The notes beneath the pieces were generated by a model. It was not told where the DNA came from and made no database searches. It worked only from the letters and a program-made list of their open reading frames with translations. Below, piece after piece: positions 1 to 13,420 of a stretch of 64,000 nt of DNA. The translations under genes and the position numbers were made by a program. Source of the DNA: Girardinichthys multiradiatus (taxonomy: Eukaryota; Chordata; Actinopteri; Cyprinodontiformes; Goodeidae); NCBI RefSeq assembly GCF_021462225.1, contig NC_061794.1:18679784-18743783 (forward strand), written 5' to 3'. Every line of letters starts with the position of its first letter. Within the stretch, counting starts at the first letter, position 1.

Positions 1-632
1 GACCGGAAAAGGGTGGCTTGTCCTCTTCAAGTTGGAGGGGAGCTCCTGCCTTAAGTGGAGAAGTTCAAGTATCTTAGGGTCTTGTTCACGAGTGAGGGGA
101 CAATGGAGCAGGAGATCAACAGACAGATTGGTCCGGCTGCCTCAGTAATAAGGAAACTACATAGACCGGCACTGTTGTGGTGAAGAGAGAGCTGAGCTGA
201 GAAGCAAAGCTCTTGATATACGGGTCTACGTACCTAGCCTGACCTGTGGGCATGAACTTTGGGTCATGACCAAAAGAACGAGGTTGCGGAGACAAGTGGC
301 TCAAATGAGCTTCCTCTGCAGGGTGACCGGGCACTCCCTTAGAGATAGGGTGAGGAGCTTGGCCATCCAGGAGGAGCTGGGAGTAGAGCCGCTGCTCCTC
401 CAAATTGAGAGGAGTCAGTTGAGGTAGCTTGGGCATCTGTATTGTATGCCTCCTGGACACCTCCCTCGGAGGCCCAGGGGACGCTGGAGGGACTATTTCT
501 CTCGGCTGATCTGGGAATGCCTTGGGCTCCCCCTGAGGAGCTGGAAGAGGTATCTGGGGAGAGGGAAGTCTGCTATCCCTGCAACCCGGTCCTGGATAAA
601 GCAGAAGACGAAGAGTACGAGTACAAGATTTT
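1..632 (+). mobile_element. 3' fragment of a non-LTR retrotransposon (LINE), decayed
   Basis: Translating the + strand in shifting frames gives pieces of the C-terminal part of a common fish LINE polyprotein: a match to YLGVLFTSEG near 71-101, then a HELWVMTKRTR-like stretch near 250-285, then MSFLCRVTGHSLRDRVR near 307-355, then EELGVEPLLLQIERSQLR near 372-428, then a GRWRDYFSRLIWECLG-like stretch near 480-530. Several frameshifts and stops separate these blocks, so it is a pseudogene. The end near 600-632 resembles the ...GATAAGCGGAAGA... tail that precedes (GGAT)n in this family. The 5' side is cut by the window edge. The clade (RTE-like or Rex-like) is my best guess and is not proven. Confidence 0.75.
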
Positions 633-2240
633 GATTAAATTCACCAGCTTATGTGTTTACTTCCACATTAGTGATATTTTCCATCCAAGAAGGTTTTTCT
701 GCATTGAGTAACGGATCTAAATTATTTTTGTACAAAAGCATTGTTTTTTCTGTTTCCTTAATTACTTTTCTTTGCCTTTATTGTTTTATTAGCACTTTAT
801 TAATATTATTTATTAAATATTTATCCGGGTTCTGTCTTAGCCTGCAGATATAACACATTCTCTCCTCATCTCCATGGCAACAGCAGTAATAATACACTGC
901 AAGCACATCAAAGAGAAACAGAATCAGCCATGCTCAGTTACAGTAGTAGACTGGTTCTTCTACCTCCCTGTAGTGACAAATAAAAAGAGCACATTTCTTA
1001 CGGAGAAAAAGGAGCAAAAACTATATTTAAATTAAAAAAACAAAAACACTCTTCAGCACTATCAAGTCTGATGGACATCATGCTGTCAGAGCTCACCCTC
1101 TAACCCTTTCTAAGTTGCTACAAGTATTAAAATAGCAATATGTTGAGCACTCGCACAAAAAGTAAGGACAAGTCTTTAATGTAGACTACACATCTGGCAT
1201 ATTCATTTGTAACTTCTTTGTGAAAATCATAACCTATAACAAATCTGTTAAAACAGAAATTATTTCACTGCTCAACATCTTTCTAAGACATGATCCACCC
1301 ATTTCTCAACAATATTAAAAATACAACAAACCTTTCCTGTGTGGTTCCTCTGATCCGTGAGCTGCATGTATGGCTAAACCGCCTTCATCCATCCATCCGT
1401 CCGTCCATCAACTGTCTATACCTGCTTGTCCTTGCAGGGTCGCAGTTGGGGGCTAGTGCCTATCTCTACAGTGGTGGGGTTCATCCTGGATTGGTCACCA
1501 GTCTATCACAGGGCAACACAGAGACATACAGGCCAATCAAACATGGATACACTCATACCTAAGGCAATTTAGCACAATCAACTGACCTAAAAGTCATGAT
1601 TTTGAACTGTGGGAGGAAGCTGGAGTAGACGGTGAGGACCCATGCATGTGCCAGATGAACATGCAACCTACATGCAGAAAGTTTCAAGGTCGGGATTTAA
1701 GCCCAGGACCTTCTTTCGACAGCTCTACTAATTGTGCCACCGTTCAGCTTCATTAATATTTATTTACTAAAACAATTGCTCTTATTGTTCACCAAGTGTC
1801 AAAATCCCATTACGCAGCCTGAAACGTTGTCCGTATTATATGATGCTGTAGTATGGTTGGATTTGGGCTTTAAAAAAGTTGGAAATGAAACATTGAGAAA
1901 TAACCTGCAACAACCCAAGTTTTCCAGTATCAATTTTAACTTTAACTGATATATAATGCATAATTCATGCTTAATTGAATGTTCCCTCCAAGTTGTCTTT
2001 TATCATTTAAAACTTTATGAAAGTTAGGAGTGCTGCTCCTCATGTTTGATCCATTGCAGCATCATGTATTTTGCCTTATAAAGGATGGACCAAGAGTACC
2101 TTAACTCACTATATCTGAGAGCCTGAAGTGATTTTGAGATTTAAAATGAGCTGATAATGCCATTTGCTGCTGCATTCTTTGGTGTTTAAACAAAACACTC
2201 TGTAAATCAGTTTACTGAATGTCCATGTTTTCTCTCCAAG
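633..2240. other. acot7: acot7 intron, part upstream of the penultimate coding exon
   Basis: AT-rich non-coding DNA inside the acot7 transcription unit. It ends in a pyrimidine-rich acceptor (tttctctccaag at 2229-2240). The only structured element I can see is the dispersed repeat at about 1386-1735. No open frame here shows recognisable protein similarity. Confidence 0.7.
1386..1735 (-). repeat. Dispersed fish repeat with (GGAT)n-type tail
   Basis: On the + strand it begins with CCATCCATCCGTCCGTCC, followed by TACCTGCTTGTCCTTGCAGG, a GGTCACCAGTCTATC box, a GGGCAACACAGAGACA box, a GGCAATTTAGCACA box and a TGGGAGGAAGCTGGAGTA box. It ends with a CCAGGACCTTCTT...CCACCGTTCAGCTT region. The same ordered boxes occur in opposite orientation at about 31737-32077. 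Read on the - strand, the element ends in a (GGAT)n tail like that of a LINE or SINE, so it is probably a retroposed family. I cannot name it. Confidence 0.65.
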
Positions 2241-2425
2241 GTTGCGTGGTGACAGTAACGGGCCGGCTCACATTTGTCAGCAACAGGTCTATGGAAATAG
2301 AAGTGCTAGTAGATGCAGATCCACTGGTGGAAAAGGAGAAAGGGAAATATCGTGCTGTCTCAGCGTTTTTCACCTTCATCTCACTCGACAAGGAAAATAA
2401 GCCTCTAAATGTCCCGCCTCTAAAG
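2241..2425 (+). CDS. acot7: Acyl-CoA thioesterase 7, penultimate coding exon (partial gene)
   Basis: ACOT7 (brain acyl-CoA hydrolase) hydrolyses long-chain acyl-CoA esters to free fatty acid and CoA in the cytosol. The protein has two hotdog domains. This exon encodes about 62 residues: GCVVTVTGRLTFVSNRSME... through VDADPLVEKEKG, YRAVSAFFTFISLD and ENKPLNVPPLK. It closely matches the end of the C-terminal hotdog domain of vertebrate ACOT7 (TFxSNxSMEIEVLVDADP and YRAxSAFFT are family signatures). The acceptor is ...tctctccaag before 2241. The first codon (Gly) is split, with one base in the upstream exon. The donor is AAAG|GTTGGT at 2426 and the exon ends in phase 0, as the next exon requires. 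Upstream exons lie outside the window. The paralogous ACOT family members are less similar here as I remember them. Confidence 0.92.
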
Positions 2426-5400
2426 GTTGGTACCATACTTTTTCTGTCTTTTTCTGCAGTTTAAACCCCTTATTGTAGAAACCAAGAAACCACAGTCTCA
2501 TGTTTCAAAACAGGGAGGTCTGGCTCAAACTAAGAGCCAAATGGTTTGTATGTATATATAACTTACCTTTATATACATTTTCTTTATGGAAAAAGACTGA
2601 TAATTGTTTTTGTCATCTTTTTCAGTAAGGAATCCTCACTTAAATCTTTGAGTTCTACATAGTTTATTTTGGGTACTGATTGCTTCATTCTGATTGCAAC
2701 ATGATCATTATTGAAAAATATAGAGCATATGAACAGCTTCAATCTGACCTTTTACTTACTTTTTACTTTCTTCTATTAGCTTGAAAATGCTGTTGCTGTA
2801 CTCTTACAGTCTAGGCGTTCACATACAGCACAATAATGGAGAAATGTTGATCTATTCTTCCAGAAAGATCAGTTTCTTGCTGCCCTGGTTAGGGAGTTCT
2901 TGTAGCTTTCTCTTCAAACATCAACTGGACAGAACGTTTTTATATGTGTTTTCAGACAGCTAATGTGAGATTGGTCAGAAAAGCGTGGTTGCGAATCTTA
3001 ACTATGGTGCTGTGGTATAGCCCTTTGAAGATTTCCTGGGAGTTTAGCCCTTCAAATTCTTTTGACGTAGAAAGAACTTTGTTCTTATTTTTGCCACCTT
3101 AAGTAAAATAACAAATGTCTTAATGTCAGTTCTTGCAGAATATTTACAGGCCTGTAGGGAAGAGTTGACAAGAGAAACAGAAGTCAGAACCAATAGGTTT
3201 TCTTTCAGCGGATTTAGATCTAGCCTGATCACCTTGCCAAATTTACATTGCATTGTTTTTGTTCTCAGTGAATTGCATTTCTATCTCGTCTTTTTGTGAA
3301 AAACAAACAACTTCCTGCATGTTTCGGAGTGTTTATCATTAGTCAAGGACTTTCTTTTGGAGCACTTTGTCTTTGCATCTAATTTGACTTCGGGGTGATC
3401 GAAAGTAGGTAACCATTCACTGACCTGGGCCAGATAGGTTAGCTAAAATTTTCCTCAAGCACAGAACAACCTTTAGGCTGTAAAGCAGCTGTTCTGCAGA
3501 GATTCCTCCATCTGGGAGAACAGGACAGTGTCAATCACAGGTCAAGAGATCCATTCTGGGTCTCTGAGAGGTGAAACAAGATGATTCAGACCTCCCTGTA
3601 AGGCGCTCTTATTCTTTTGATTGCACAGTTCTTAGAACCCAAATTTACTTTATATGGTATTACTCATATTACTCAGACCTTGGTGCGATTAATAATCAGC
3701 ATAATTATTGATTAGGTGTAAAGTTTAGGTTAATATAAAATTTGACTAACATTAGGAGAATTTATCTTTCAGATTGATTTTTCAGTAGAAATGGGACTGA
3801 CAATTTTTTAGGAGACGTATTTAATATGTAATGAGGCTTTCTAAATTCCTGCTACGTTTATCATACCCTATCAATCTACTGCAGCGAAGGAAACAGTTTT
3901 TACTTATTTCCATGCTGTAGCTGGGTCTGATTTCTGAGAACTGAAAAACAGTCTCTAATGTCAATGTCTGTCAGACTCAGCACTTTCGGGTTGTAAAAAG
4001 TGCAGGCTAACATTCGCACAGAACAGAGACTGGCGCTGTTTGCTCTGGCTTTATGCTGCACGGTGATACTAACCCTGTTTGTTATGCAAACATTATGCGC
4101 ATGAGCCATCTGCTTAACTCAGTGTATTTGAATTATTTCCTGGCGCCACTCACCCACCCTGACGGTCTCTGTGATGATCCTTTGAAATCTCGCCCAACGC
4201 TTTTGAGAGAGTTGAATTCATCTTGTCAGCGGGTGAGATTTATACAAGACATAGGCCTCTGTTCCAAAAATACTAAATGAAGGGTTCAATGGGTTGCAAT
4301 TAATTATAGAAGTAATATTTATTTTACTGTATAAACAAAGGTTATTATTCCTCATTTCCTAAATCAATACTTGATGTTTTTAATGTTTTGTTTTGTTGCA
4401 AATTTTCCTGGCTTAGTTCAATTTGTTTTGGGATTGCCGAATGCTATTGGACTAGTTTATTCTTTATGATGTTGTAAAGTTGCTGCTCTCTTTACTTTGT
4501 AAGCCTAGCAAAGCTAACAACAGCAACATGAGCTGTTGGAACAGCTTTAGAGAAAGATTAGACAGTCCAGCAGGTTATTTTTTCTCAAGTAAACACTTTA
4601 ACCAAATTTACAGACTCAGTACCGGTGCTCATTATTAAACTTTAAGTATGTGTGGCTCACTGCGGAAGCCAAAGAGACACAATAATGAAGCCAGAGCTGC
4701 AAAAATGGGAACAGGCTGAACAAGAAGACTGCAGATTTCTGCCTTGAAACCATTCTCTCTTTTTAAACTAAAATAATAAAAAAAGAGTTTGAAAAGTCTC
4801 AAATTGTGTCCTTCTTAGTTTAAATGAGAGTGCAATCAAAGATTTCCTAGAAGAAAAGCAAAATTAGCAGCATTAATTTGTGAAGTATTTCAAGTGTGCG
4901 TTGTCATGCCAACAAATCCTGCATTCACTCTCTGACAATAAACATCCTGAAAATTTGAAGGTGGACAACTATTGCATATATCGTCCTACTACAGCTTTTT
5001 CAACTGTGTCCTGGCTTCTAGCTCATGATGGTTATATTATCTAAAAATAAGTAAAAAAAAAAAAAAAAACATAGAGTTAAGCAGATGAAAGCAGATTGTT
5101 ACATATGGAATAACAAACATGGGTATCAATTATAACACAGTGTCCACTGAAGTGGACAGAAAGTAGTTATAGCAGAGTGTCCAGCTGAAATATGACTTAA
5201 TAAATTGAAAATTTACATGATAACTTTTCCACTGTGGAAGAGGAATTTTGAAGAAATGATATCTGAGAGCAGCAGCTTTGAGATCAAGTAGACCCACACT
5301 CTAAGCAGGGATTTAAAAGCACTCTGTGACAAACCCAGTTTGTTTTTAGTTCTCCTGAGTGCTGGATGACTTCTTTATGCCAAAAGCTGTTATTCAAAGG

Positions 5401-8400
5401 AGTACAATTCTGGCATTATTCAGGTAGATGTTTTTACCAGCATTGTTAGTCTGACACATGGGCATCAGCCGTCCCTTTATTGTTTGTGACTGTGTCACTA
5501 GAATTAATTATTATTAGCCTTCGATGCAGTGTGTAAAGCATAGCAGGTGAATGGAAGCAGCTGAAAGTCTTACTTTTCCACATGTGATTAATCTGTGTTT
5601 TACTCATGAGAGTTTAACTGCAGAATAAAACGACATTCTGAGGAAAACATTTGTCAGTCCATTTAAACTCTGGAAGTCCGTCTACAATTAGTTTTCCAAC
5701 AATAATATGGCCCTAAAAGTCACTTCAAGTGATTGCTACGCACGTGTTGGCTGAAAGGAAAATCTAAATGCTGATAATCTGTACTATTGCTCAAAAAAAA
5801 CTAGTTACTGCCAAAGCTCATTATTGTGGGTAAACACGCAGAAGGAATGCTTGGAAAGACCGATTATTGATTCAATTTAATAATGCAATCCACGAATGTC
5901 AGGCAATATGTAAAAACAGAGGACCCAAAACGTAAAAACCACCGTAAAACAATGCATTCTCTTATTTGAGAAACTTTAGGCCTATAACCAACACTTGTGT
6001 TCATCTTGGTGGCCTGGCAGTTCACTCCCTGCTCAAGCTATCAGTCATTACTATGCCATGAACTTCATTGCACCCTCATCCTTCAGCCTTGTTGTTACTT
6101 CACCTAAAGGCTGAGTTCCAATTGTGTCATAATCCTGGGGCAAAGTGGTTTTGAGCAGACAGATTGTTTCTGGTTTTTCAGGAGAAATCTGCTGCTATTC
6201 ACCTATTTTCTTTCATAAATTTCATTTAGGTTTCTTGCTTAGAATGATCCTTGGTTAAAGTAAGAGTGCTCAATATGTTCAGCATATTTATTTTAGAAGG
6301 GTCCATTTTGTCAAGAAAACTAATTTTCTCTTTAAAACTGCTGTTAAATAAGCAATGCTATTTTCCATATAAGGTAATCTAGTGATTTTTTTGTTTTAAA
6401 TAAATCCAAAAGCTCTTTTTGTTTCAGAAAAGTATTTTAAAATTACTTACCCGCTTTGAAAAACATAGAACAGCAAATTGTGCTCGATTTATGTTTCATA
6501 CTTTCACGATTTCTATATTTTCCAGCTCTAAGCTATGATATTTGCCCTTTATAAAAATAAAATGTTAGCTACACAACCTCCCTCTCTGATGATGCATCAG
6601 CCAGATAGAAATGATCATCAAATATGTGTCTCCTGCAGGTTGGCCTTTTCAAAAGCTCTCATCTTTCTTCCTATTTCCATTTCACAAAACTGGCCATTGG
6701 TTCGGCCATTGTCTGCCTCCCGCTCTGTGCACTCATTACCAGGTTTTCCATCTCAAACAGGCAGCTCGCAGCTTGCATTTTAATACTTGGGCATATCAGT
6801 GATGATTTGAGTCTTTGTAGAATTCCTGCTCAAATCTGTTTAATGAAAAGGAGCCCCTCAAGAAAAACACAATGTTGTTTTAAAAATGCATATTCAACTA
6901 TAAAAAAGGAGAACTAATTGGAACCTTTACTGCTGATGATAACATGTCAGCCAGACAAGCAGAGGAATATAAAGAAAGAGAGACTCATATAACGTAGATA
7001 TGTGCTCTGAGTATGAGGAAGCAGCTTTAGCATGTGCAGATCTTTACGTGTGAGCCTTTTGCTTCATGTGAACAGATCACTGAGCACCAATAAGCAAGAG
7101 AGAAACGTCGAAGCTCACTCTGTGCTATTTCCAGCTTTTCATGTACTCTGGGATTAAACATGGGATGAGGTCGACACAGAATGAGGCAGCGCGCATTCAG
7201 TTTCAATCTGTAGGAGCAAACTATTCACATGTCTGGATCGTCAGTATGTAGAAGAGAGGTGTCACATGACCTGTCAAACTAATTAACATCTCTGTTTCCT
7301 TGAAGAGTAATGATAGAGCCACAAGGAACAGAAATGCAGTGAAGACATTAATTTGCCTTAAACAATGGATGGCGGCAAACAGAACAACTTAAAACAAGCA
7401 TCCCTGCTGTTTTTCTGATTTAATTTCACCTAAGACACCTACTACTATGATGTTGGGAAAAATTATCACAACTTTTACTGGTGTGAATGTGAAAAAGATA
7501 ATTGAGAGCACTAAAAATAAAAAAGCAGTGGGCCAAACTTCAAATATAGCAGTGTAGACTTTTTCTGAGTCATTTGGCATGCCACTAAGTACAATAGCTT
7601 TTCATGTGGTTGTGCAAAAGGAAAAATGCCTTACAGAACAAGAAGTTCCTCTTCACTGTATGGCTGGTTGAACTAAGTGTTTTATAGCCACCAGCTGGTT
7701 ATCATGGGGACTGGTCAGTTCTTATATACTGAATACTAACCTTAGATTCTTGCTTCTGGGACTCCCATTAACCACTAAAAACATACAAAATGCTTCTGAT
7801 TATGTGACCCTGTGGTGATGTTCTACAATGAATACCAAAGAAATAAGTGGGGTTGTCAAAATGCAATATAATGTATTATGAATTATGAGGTAATTTAGAA
7901 TTTACATTTCTCTTTTCCAAACATTTATACCACTTATAGCTATAGCTTCTATATTTTAGTTTGCTGAAATGTAATAACTGTCGTGGAGCTGCGCAGTTCA
8001 TCCCGCTTTATGTCTTGATCAGAAGCAGTTACTGTCACATGCTCTCTGAAGACGACAGAGTTGATCTGCCAACCCTGCAGTCAGGGGCAAACTGTTTCCT
8101 GAACCTGTTGTCCAGCTTTATGTTAAATTTGTGATCATTATCATACCGAACGATATACATGTTTAAAATTAATCACATTTTGGTTCACTTCATCTGCACT
8201 AATTAGCCAATATCACATATCCACTGTTATACAGCTACAGTGATTGGTTTGAATCCATTTACCTAGAATTATGGTTGACCAATTAATTGTTAAGCCAATT
8301 AATTTAATAAGAGGTTTAAACCGGTTTCCTTACTGGACTCGACCTTCACATGGATCTTTCTTGTTTCCGCTTTGATGCTTTAAACCTTTAATACATTTGA

Positions 8401-8762
8401 GATGGACGTGGGATTGTAAGCTGTTACTCTTATAAATTCTCTTCTATGGATTTTGTTTCTTGGTAATATGACACCTGATAGCCGAACAGTTTCCTGCTAG
8501 TGTTGATATGGATTGATTATTGACCTGTAAACATATACCTGGCTATTTAAACAGTCCGGATTGAGTTTCCTACCATAACTCTTATATCATTCAGTTTACA
8601 GTGTAGCACTGAAGTTGAGTTTATGGTCATTTCAAAGGTCATAGGCTTGGAGGGCTGCTGTTAGGCTGTATTAAAATCAATTTAAAGGTGCTTTGTTTTT
8701 AACTAACCAGTGATTCAGAACAGTGTTAACATCAGTGCAAGCTAAAATGAAATGTATTAAAA

Positions 8763-9112
8763 TGTCATACCTGCTTGTGTTTTGAGTTCTTGAGTTTGTG
8801 TTTTGTTATTTTACCTGGTCTAGTCCTTTGTTTTTTGTCTCCCTGCACCCCAAGCCCACACCTGTTCTGTGTTTTCCCCTGATTGTCTGGTCAAGTGTGT
8901 CATTGGTTTACCCTGCTGTCCCAGTTTTGTATTTAAGCCCGTTTGTTTCCTTTGTTCCCCGCTGGTTCCTTATGTGTTGTTTGTGTTTGTGTGCTCGCCT
9001 GGTACCCTGTCCGTGTCCAGCCATGAGCAATAAAGTGTCATCTTACCTGCAAACTTCGAGCTTCAGGAGTTCTTCCCCACATATTGGTCCAACAGAAACC
9101 CACATTATGACA
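8763..9112 (+). mobile_element. Solo-LTR-like element (350 bp)
   Basis: The segment begins TGTCATA and ends TATGACA, a perfect 7-bp terminal inverted repeat with the TG...CA ends typical of retroviral-type LTRs. The 5-bp flanks are TAAAA and TAAAG, a possible target-site duplication with one mismatch. Inside is a TATTTAA box (about 8930), followed about 100 bp later by AATAAA (about 9031), which is the usual U3-R-U5 order. The GC content and pyrimidine-rich composition contrast with the flanks. No internal retroelement genes adjoin it, so it fits a solo LTR left by recombination. I infer a gypsy-like or other LTR retroelement of unknown family. Confidence 0.6.
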
Positions 9113-10530
9113 TAAAGCTACAAATAAACAGGCAGGTGAGAGTATTGTTAAAGATGCACCAAGAAATGGGCTGTTTGGAAACTAAAGGTCTGATCTTTTT
9201 TCATCCATAAATGCTGCTATGTCACTATGACAATAACTCTAGTAAATAGGACCCAGTGAGCTACTTTCAGTACTCCAGAAGTGTTTAAAAAGGAAATCAG
9301 AAGAAGCACAGAAGGTGTAGGAAGCTATTTATAAAAGCAAGGTACCTTCTATGGAGGCATGTCTGCTGCTTGTTCAGGCTCCCACAACAGGCAGTTAGAC
9401 ATCACCAGATAACGGAAAGCTGAATGTTTAAAAGTTTAAAAATTTCTGTGTATTTTTATGAGTTTAATTCTATCTCTGGTCAAACATGCTAGTTTAGAAG
9501 AGGTTCTATTGAAATCTCAATGTTAAGGTAAGGGTCTACCTATTCTACAGAAAATACACACAGAGTCAGATGTCAACAGTTAGTAATGCTAAATTTGCTA
9601 TACGGGCTATTTGTACTTATAATGCTAAAAGCCATTATTTCAAAGCTTTTTATTTAAAAATGTATCTTTTAGAAAACAAAAAGTTGTTATATGGTGCTCT
9701 ACATTTTGAGGTGTGAAGAAAAAAATATTTTACTGTATTTGTAGATTTTTAGTGATACAGAGACAGCTCTATAACTTTGAGCTGTTTTGAGAATTGTTTC
9801 ATTTTACTGTAAACAATTTATTTTTAAGACAGTTAATTTGTCACTGTATTAGGAAAATAGAAAAATATGTTTCTTATGGTCCTTATTTAGAAACTGGAGT
9901 CAGCTAAAATCTGAATAGGCAGGTAAAAAACGAAAAATTATTGTTGAAAAGGTTAAGTTGGCTATTCAAGTTATGGTCTTGTAGGTTCTGCCATAAGCTA
10001 CAGCTGAAGTGGAGCTGTGTTTGAAAAGTGGTGTGAAGTGGTCTGCCACCACCATAATTATTTAGGTATGTAATTATCTGCACTCCACTTTTAACTCTGA
10101 AGCCTTTCTATTGTTAGTGAATCTGTTGTGCAAAGCTGTGGAGCACTTTGTGTAACAGTTTTCCCTTTATTTCTTTTTAGATTTAAAGGACAAAGACCGC
10201 ACAGACAAATGAAGTTGATGATTTTCAAAGTTCTGAGTTATGCATTCGCAGCGTTTTTGTTGCACTGGAAGCAAGTATGATTTGAAAAGAAACAAAACCA
10301 AAACATTACTGTGAATTTATTTATCACAAGAGAATGTTTTTACTTAATATGATAGAGTGGAGGGACTTTTCACTGTTAATGCAGGGAGGCTTTAGTAACA
10401 GAGAAGCTGTTACTATATGCATACATTTCCCAGTTGTTTGGCACTACTTTCCTTTTACACTTCTCTTGTTTTAAAGATCTCTTTGCTAAATTAACTTTAT
10501 GAAAGATTTACTTCATGAAAGATACGTTAT

Positions 10531-10574
10531 GAAAGATACGTTAGTGTTGCTAATGCAACACTAACGTATCTTTC
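10531..10574. repeat. Perfect 20-bp-stem inverted repeat with TAAT loop
   Basis: Bases 10531-10550 (GAAAGATACGTTAGTGTTGC) are the exact reverse complement of 10555-10574, with a 4-base TAAT loop. Just upstream there are further near-copies of the stem start, ATGAAAGATTTACTT and ATGAAAGATACGTT. The perfection of the palindrome in otherwise unconstrained intron sequence suggests a recent origin, for example by template switching during replication. Confidence 0.9.
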
Positions 10575-13420
10575 TCCTCAACAAGCTCACATAAAACCCA
10601 CATTGAAAAGAGTTAAAACTCGGGTTGAAGCCACTGGGTATATTTTCATTTCCTGCAGTCTGCAGTGCCCTATAAAAGGATCGAATAATGTGAAGAGGTC
10701 ACATATTATGAAATTCTATTGTTCAATCTCTCCTTTATGCATATTATCTGACTTTAATTATGCATATATTTCTCTTTCAAGACTTTGATCAGTTTCATTA
10801 TGCTCCAGAGGTCCACTTATTGTTATTCCCCCCACATTCTTTATTAGTCTAATCATTAGATTTCTTGCATTTCTTTGAACTCTTTCTCTGATTTCTCTTT
10901 GGCAAAAGTGTAACCAACTCCGAAAGCTGAAAACAAATGCTGGACCATCCCTAATACATTTTTTATGACGCCGTGGCAGTTTTAGAGCCAGTTGTGATCT
11001 ATAAATAGCCTGGTCGAAAGGCCTGCCTCTGCTATTTTTAACTGTAGGTGCTTTCCCCCCCTCATTCTCAAATCCTTGGTGTCTCTCCAGTGAGCTCACC
11101 GCATTTGCTATCTTTAGATTTTCCTTTTATAGCTCGACAGGGGAGCGAGGGACTATGTGAGAGCAGGTATGTGGGGGGTTGTGGTAATGTGCGTGCACTG
11201 CTGGTAATGCCGAAGTAGGACATGAGGACAGAGCAGGGAGGTCTTCAGGGGACTGCCTTCACAGCAGTACCCTTGAAAAGTCCTGAAACGATATATGTGC
11301 GTGCTGGGCCAATTTGGAAATACATGAAAATGCCTGTAAGCACTTTTGACCTGTAATTTTAATTTTAATTTTCTTATGATTTTAAAAGGTTTTGTTAAAA
11401 CTAAAGGGTCAGTAGTTCCTCTGAAAGTGGTAAGAGGCTGGCTGCTAATGTCCAATGAATAAAGTAAATGCATTCATGCCGATTGAACTTGCAAAAGGTT
11501 TAGTTCTTTTTACTTCCATTGTCCTTTATTTTCTCCTTTTCTGTCCATTCTGCAGCTTTCAGGCTTACTGCCTCATTTCATATATCCCACCCCCTCTCTT
11601 TCTCCTGCCATCTTCACTTTGCGCTTTTTTCTTGCTGTTCATCCCTCCTTCCCATCTTCATCTTTCTTCATTGGCAGAGACTCAACTAGCTTTCCCTGGC
11701 ATGAAAACAAGCCCAGTTCTCATGGCAACCTCCTGTAGTTCAAACGAGGTGATGCACATTTACTTCTAGATGCCTACAATGGAAAACGGCCACGATGGGG
11801 TTAACGGGTGCACTCACAACACAGATTCTAGTAATCCAAAGCACGACACAGAGACCTGTTTGTTGCTGTTTGTTCTCACTAAGCAATGCTTTTGAATCTG
11901 GAGAATACTATTATTTATGAATGTAAGGTTTTCAACATACCTTATTCATAAACACACAAAGATGCTTAAATATTTATGCATGTGCTGAGAACTAAAGTGA
12001 ATCCAGTCCAGAAAAGGCAGAGTGTGAAAGACTTGACCACGATTTACATAAGCAAACCATTTGGTGATAATGCACAGTTGGAGTACAGAAACCCAAAAAT
12101 GTGTTATATCTTTAAGTAGGACACTATTTGCAATATAAAGAGAGTGTATATGAATGCTTTGCATATTTTTTATTGTGTGTATTTTGGCCAATGATGTGAC
12201 ATGAGGCAGTAAGGCTCGGCGCAAACAGCGAGGATCAACAATAAGCAGTGAGGTTCAGCAGTAGGTTCAAGGTGATCAACTTAGTAAACACTACTGCAGA
12301 CAGATTTGGGCAAAATTCTGAAGCCTTCTCATGACAGACATTTCTCCTGAGGAACAAAACTGAACAGAAAGAGGAGAATATGAGTACAGAGCGAGGGATC
12401 AATTTGTGGTCGCTCCCTTGATTCCCAGGCCCTGATGGATGCTGCCATAGTATAGCTGAAGCAAACCATACCTCGGACAATTATCCTGTTTTATAATTAA
12501 TTTCTGCAGATCAATTTATATTCCTTTTTTAAGTTTTTAATTTGATTAATTTTGTGACTTGTAAATGCCATATACTGCTTGCATACATGGGCCAGTATGA
12601 CATTCCTACAGTGTGATTATCTTGAGTGAAAATACTTTTACCGTTTCATGGTTTTAAAACACAAATTTATAATAAAAATATTTAACCTTCCGATTTCTTT
12701 TATTTGAAATATAAAATCAATTACATTGCTGATGCCAAAACAATACATTATTTATTACAGAGTTAAATTCTGACGTCTTTTTTGAAAACATTGCAAAGGA
12801 GCATGAAGACAGGTGAGGGAAGGGCAAGTACAAAGCTACTTCGTTCCCTTCGGTATTTGAAGCTGTGTTTTGTTAAAATAATTAATCTCTGAGTAAGTCA
12901 ATTAATACAATTTATTAAAGGAAATTAAAATGTTTGAAGAAGTATGATGAAAAGATTTTACGGTTTTGAAAGTGTGACTTTTTTAAACCACAGCATACCT
13001 TGAGACCAGTAAATATACCCGGTAACATGACAGTACTGTGGTAGTACATGCAGTTTTGGCAAACATAGAAAATAAATTCAGAAATGATAAAAAATAACTA
13101 CATAACTTTTTTTTCTTTCAGGCTCTGGAGCAATGTGACTTTTGTGTTCTTGCTGCACTAGTGTAGACTGGCCTATGCTGTAGGTGGACACATGGTGGGG
13201 TTAACTCGTAGGATGAGTGATTCTCACAAGTAGTTCAGCAGTTCTGCAGCTCCTGGTAGAGTATGCCATTTTTTCAGGAGCATTTTGAAGCAAAATGATT
13301 ACCACAGATCTTTGATGTTGAAGTTGAACCGTTCCTCCTTTCCCTGATCCTTTTCATGAATGGATTCTATGTGTTTATTGCCATGAAATAATTGGGGTCC
13401 AGTCATACAAAATGTGAATA

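Noticed and set aside
10758..11099. 113-codon - strand open frame in the acot7 intron
   Set aside because: No recognisable motif, no splice or start support, and it lies within intronic DNA.
11153..11769. Open frames of 106 (-) and 104 (+) codons
   Set aside because: Pyrimidine-rich intronic sequence with no conserved motif, consistent with chance.
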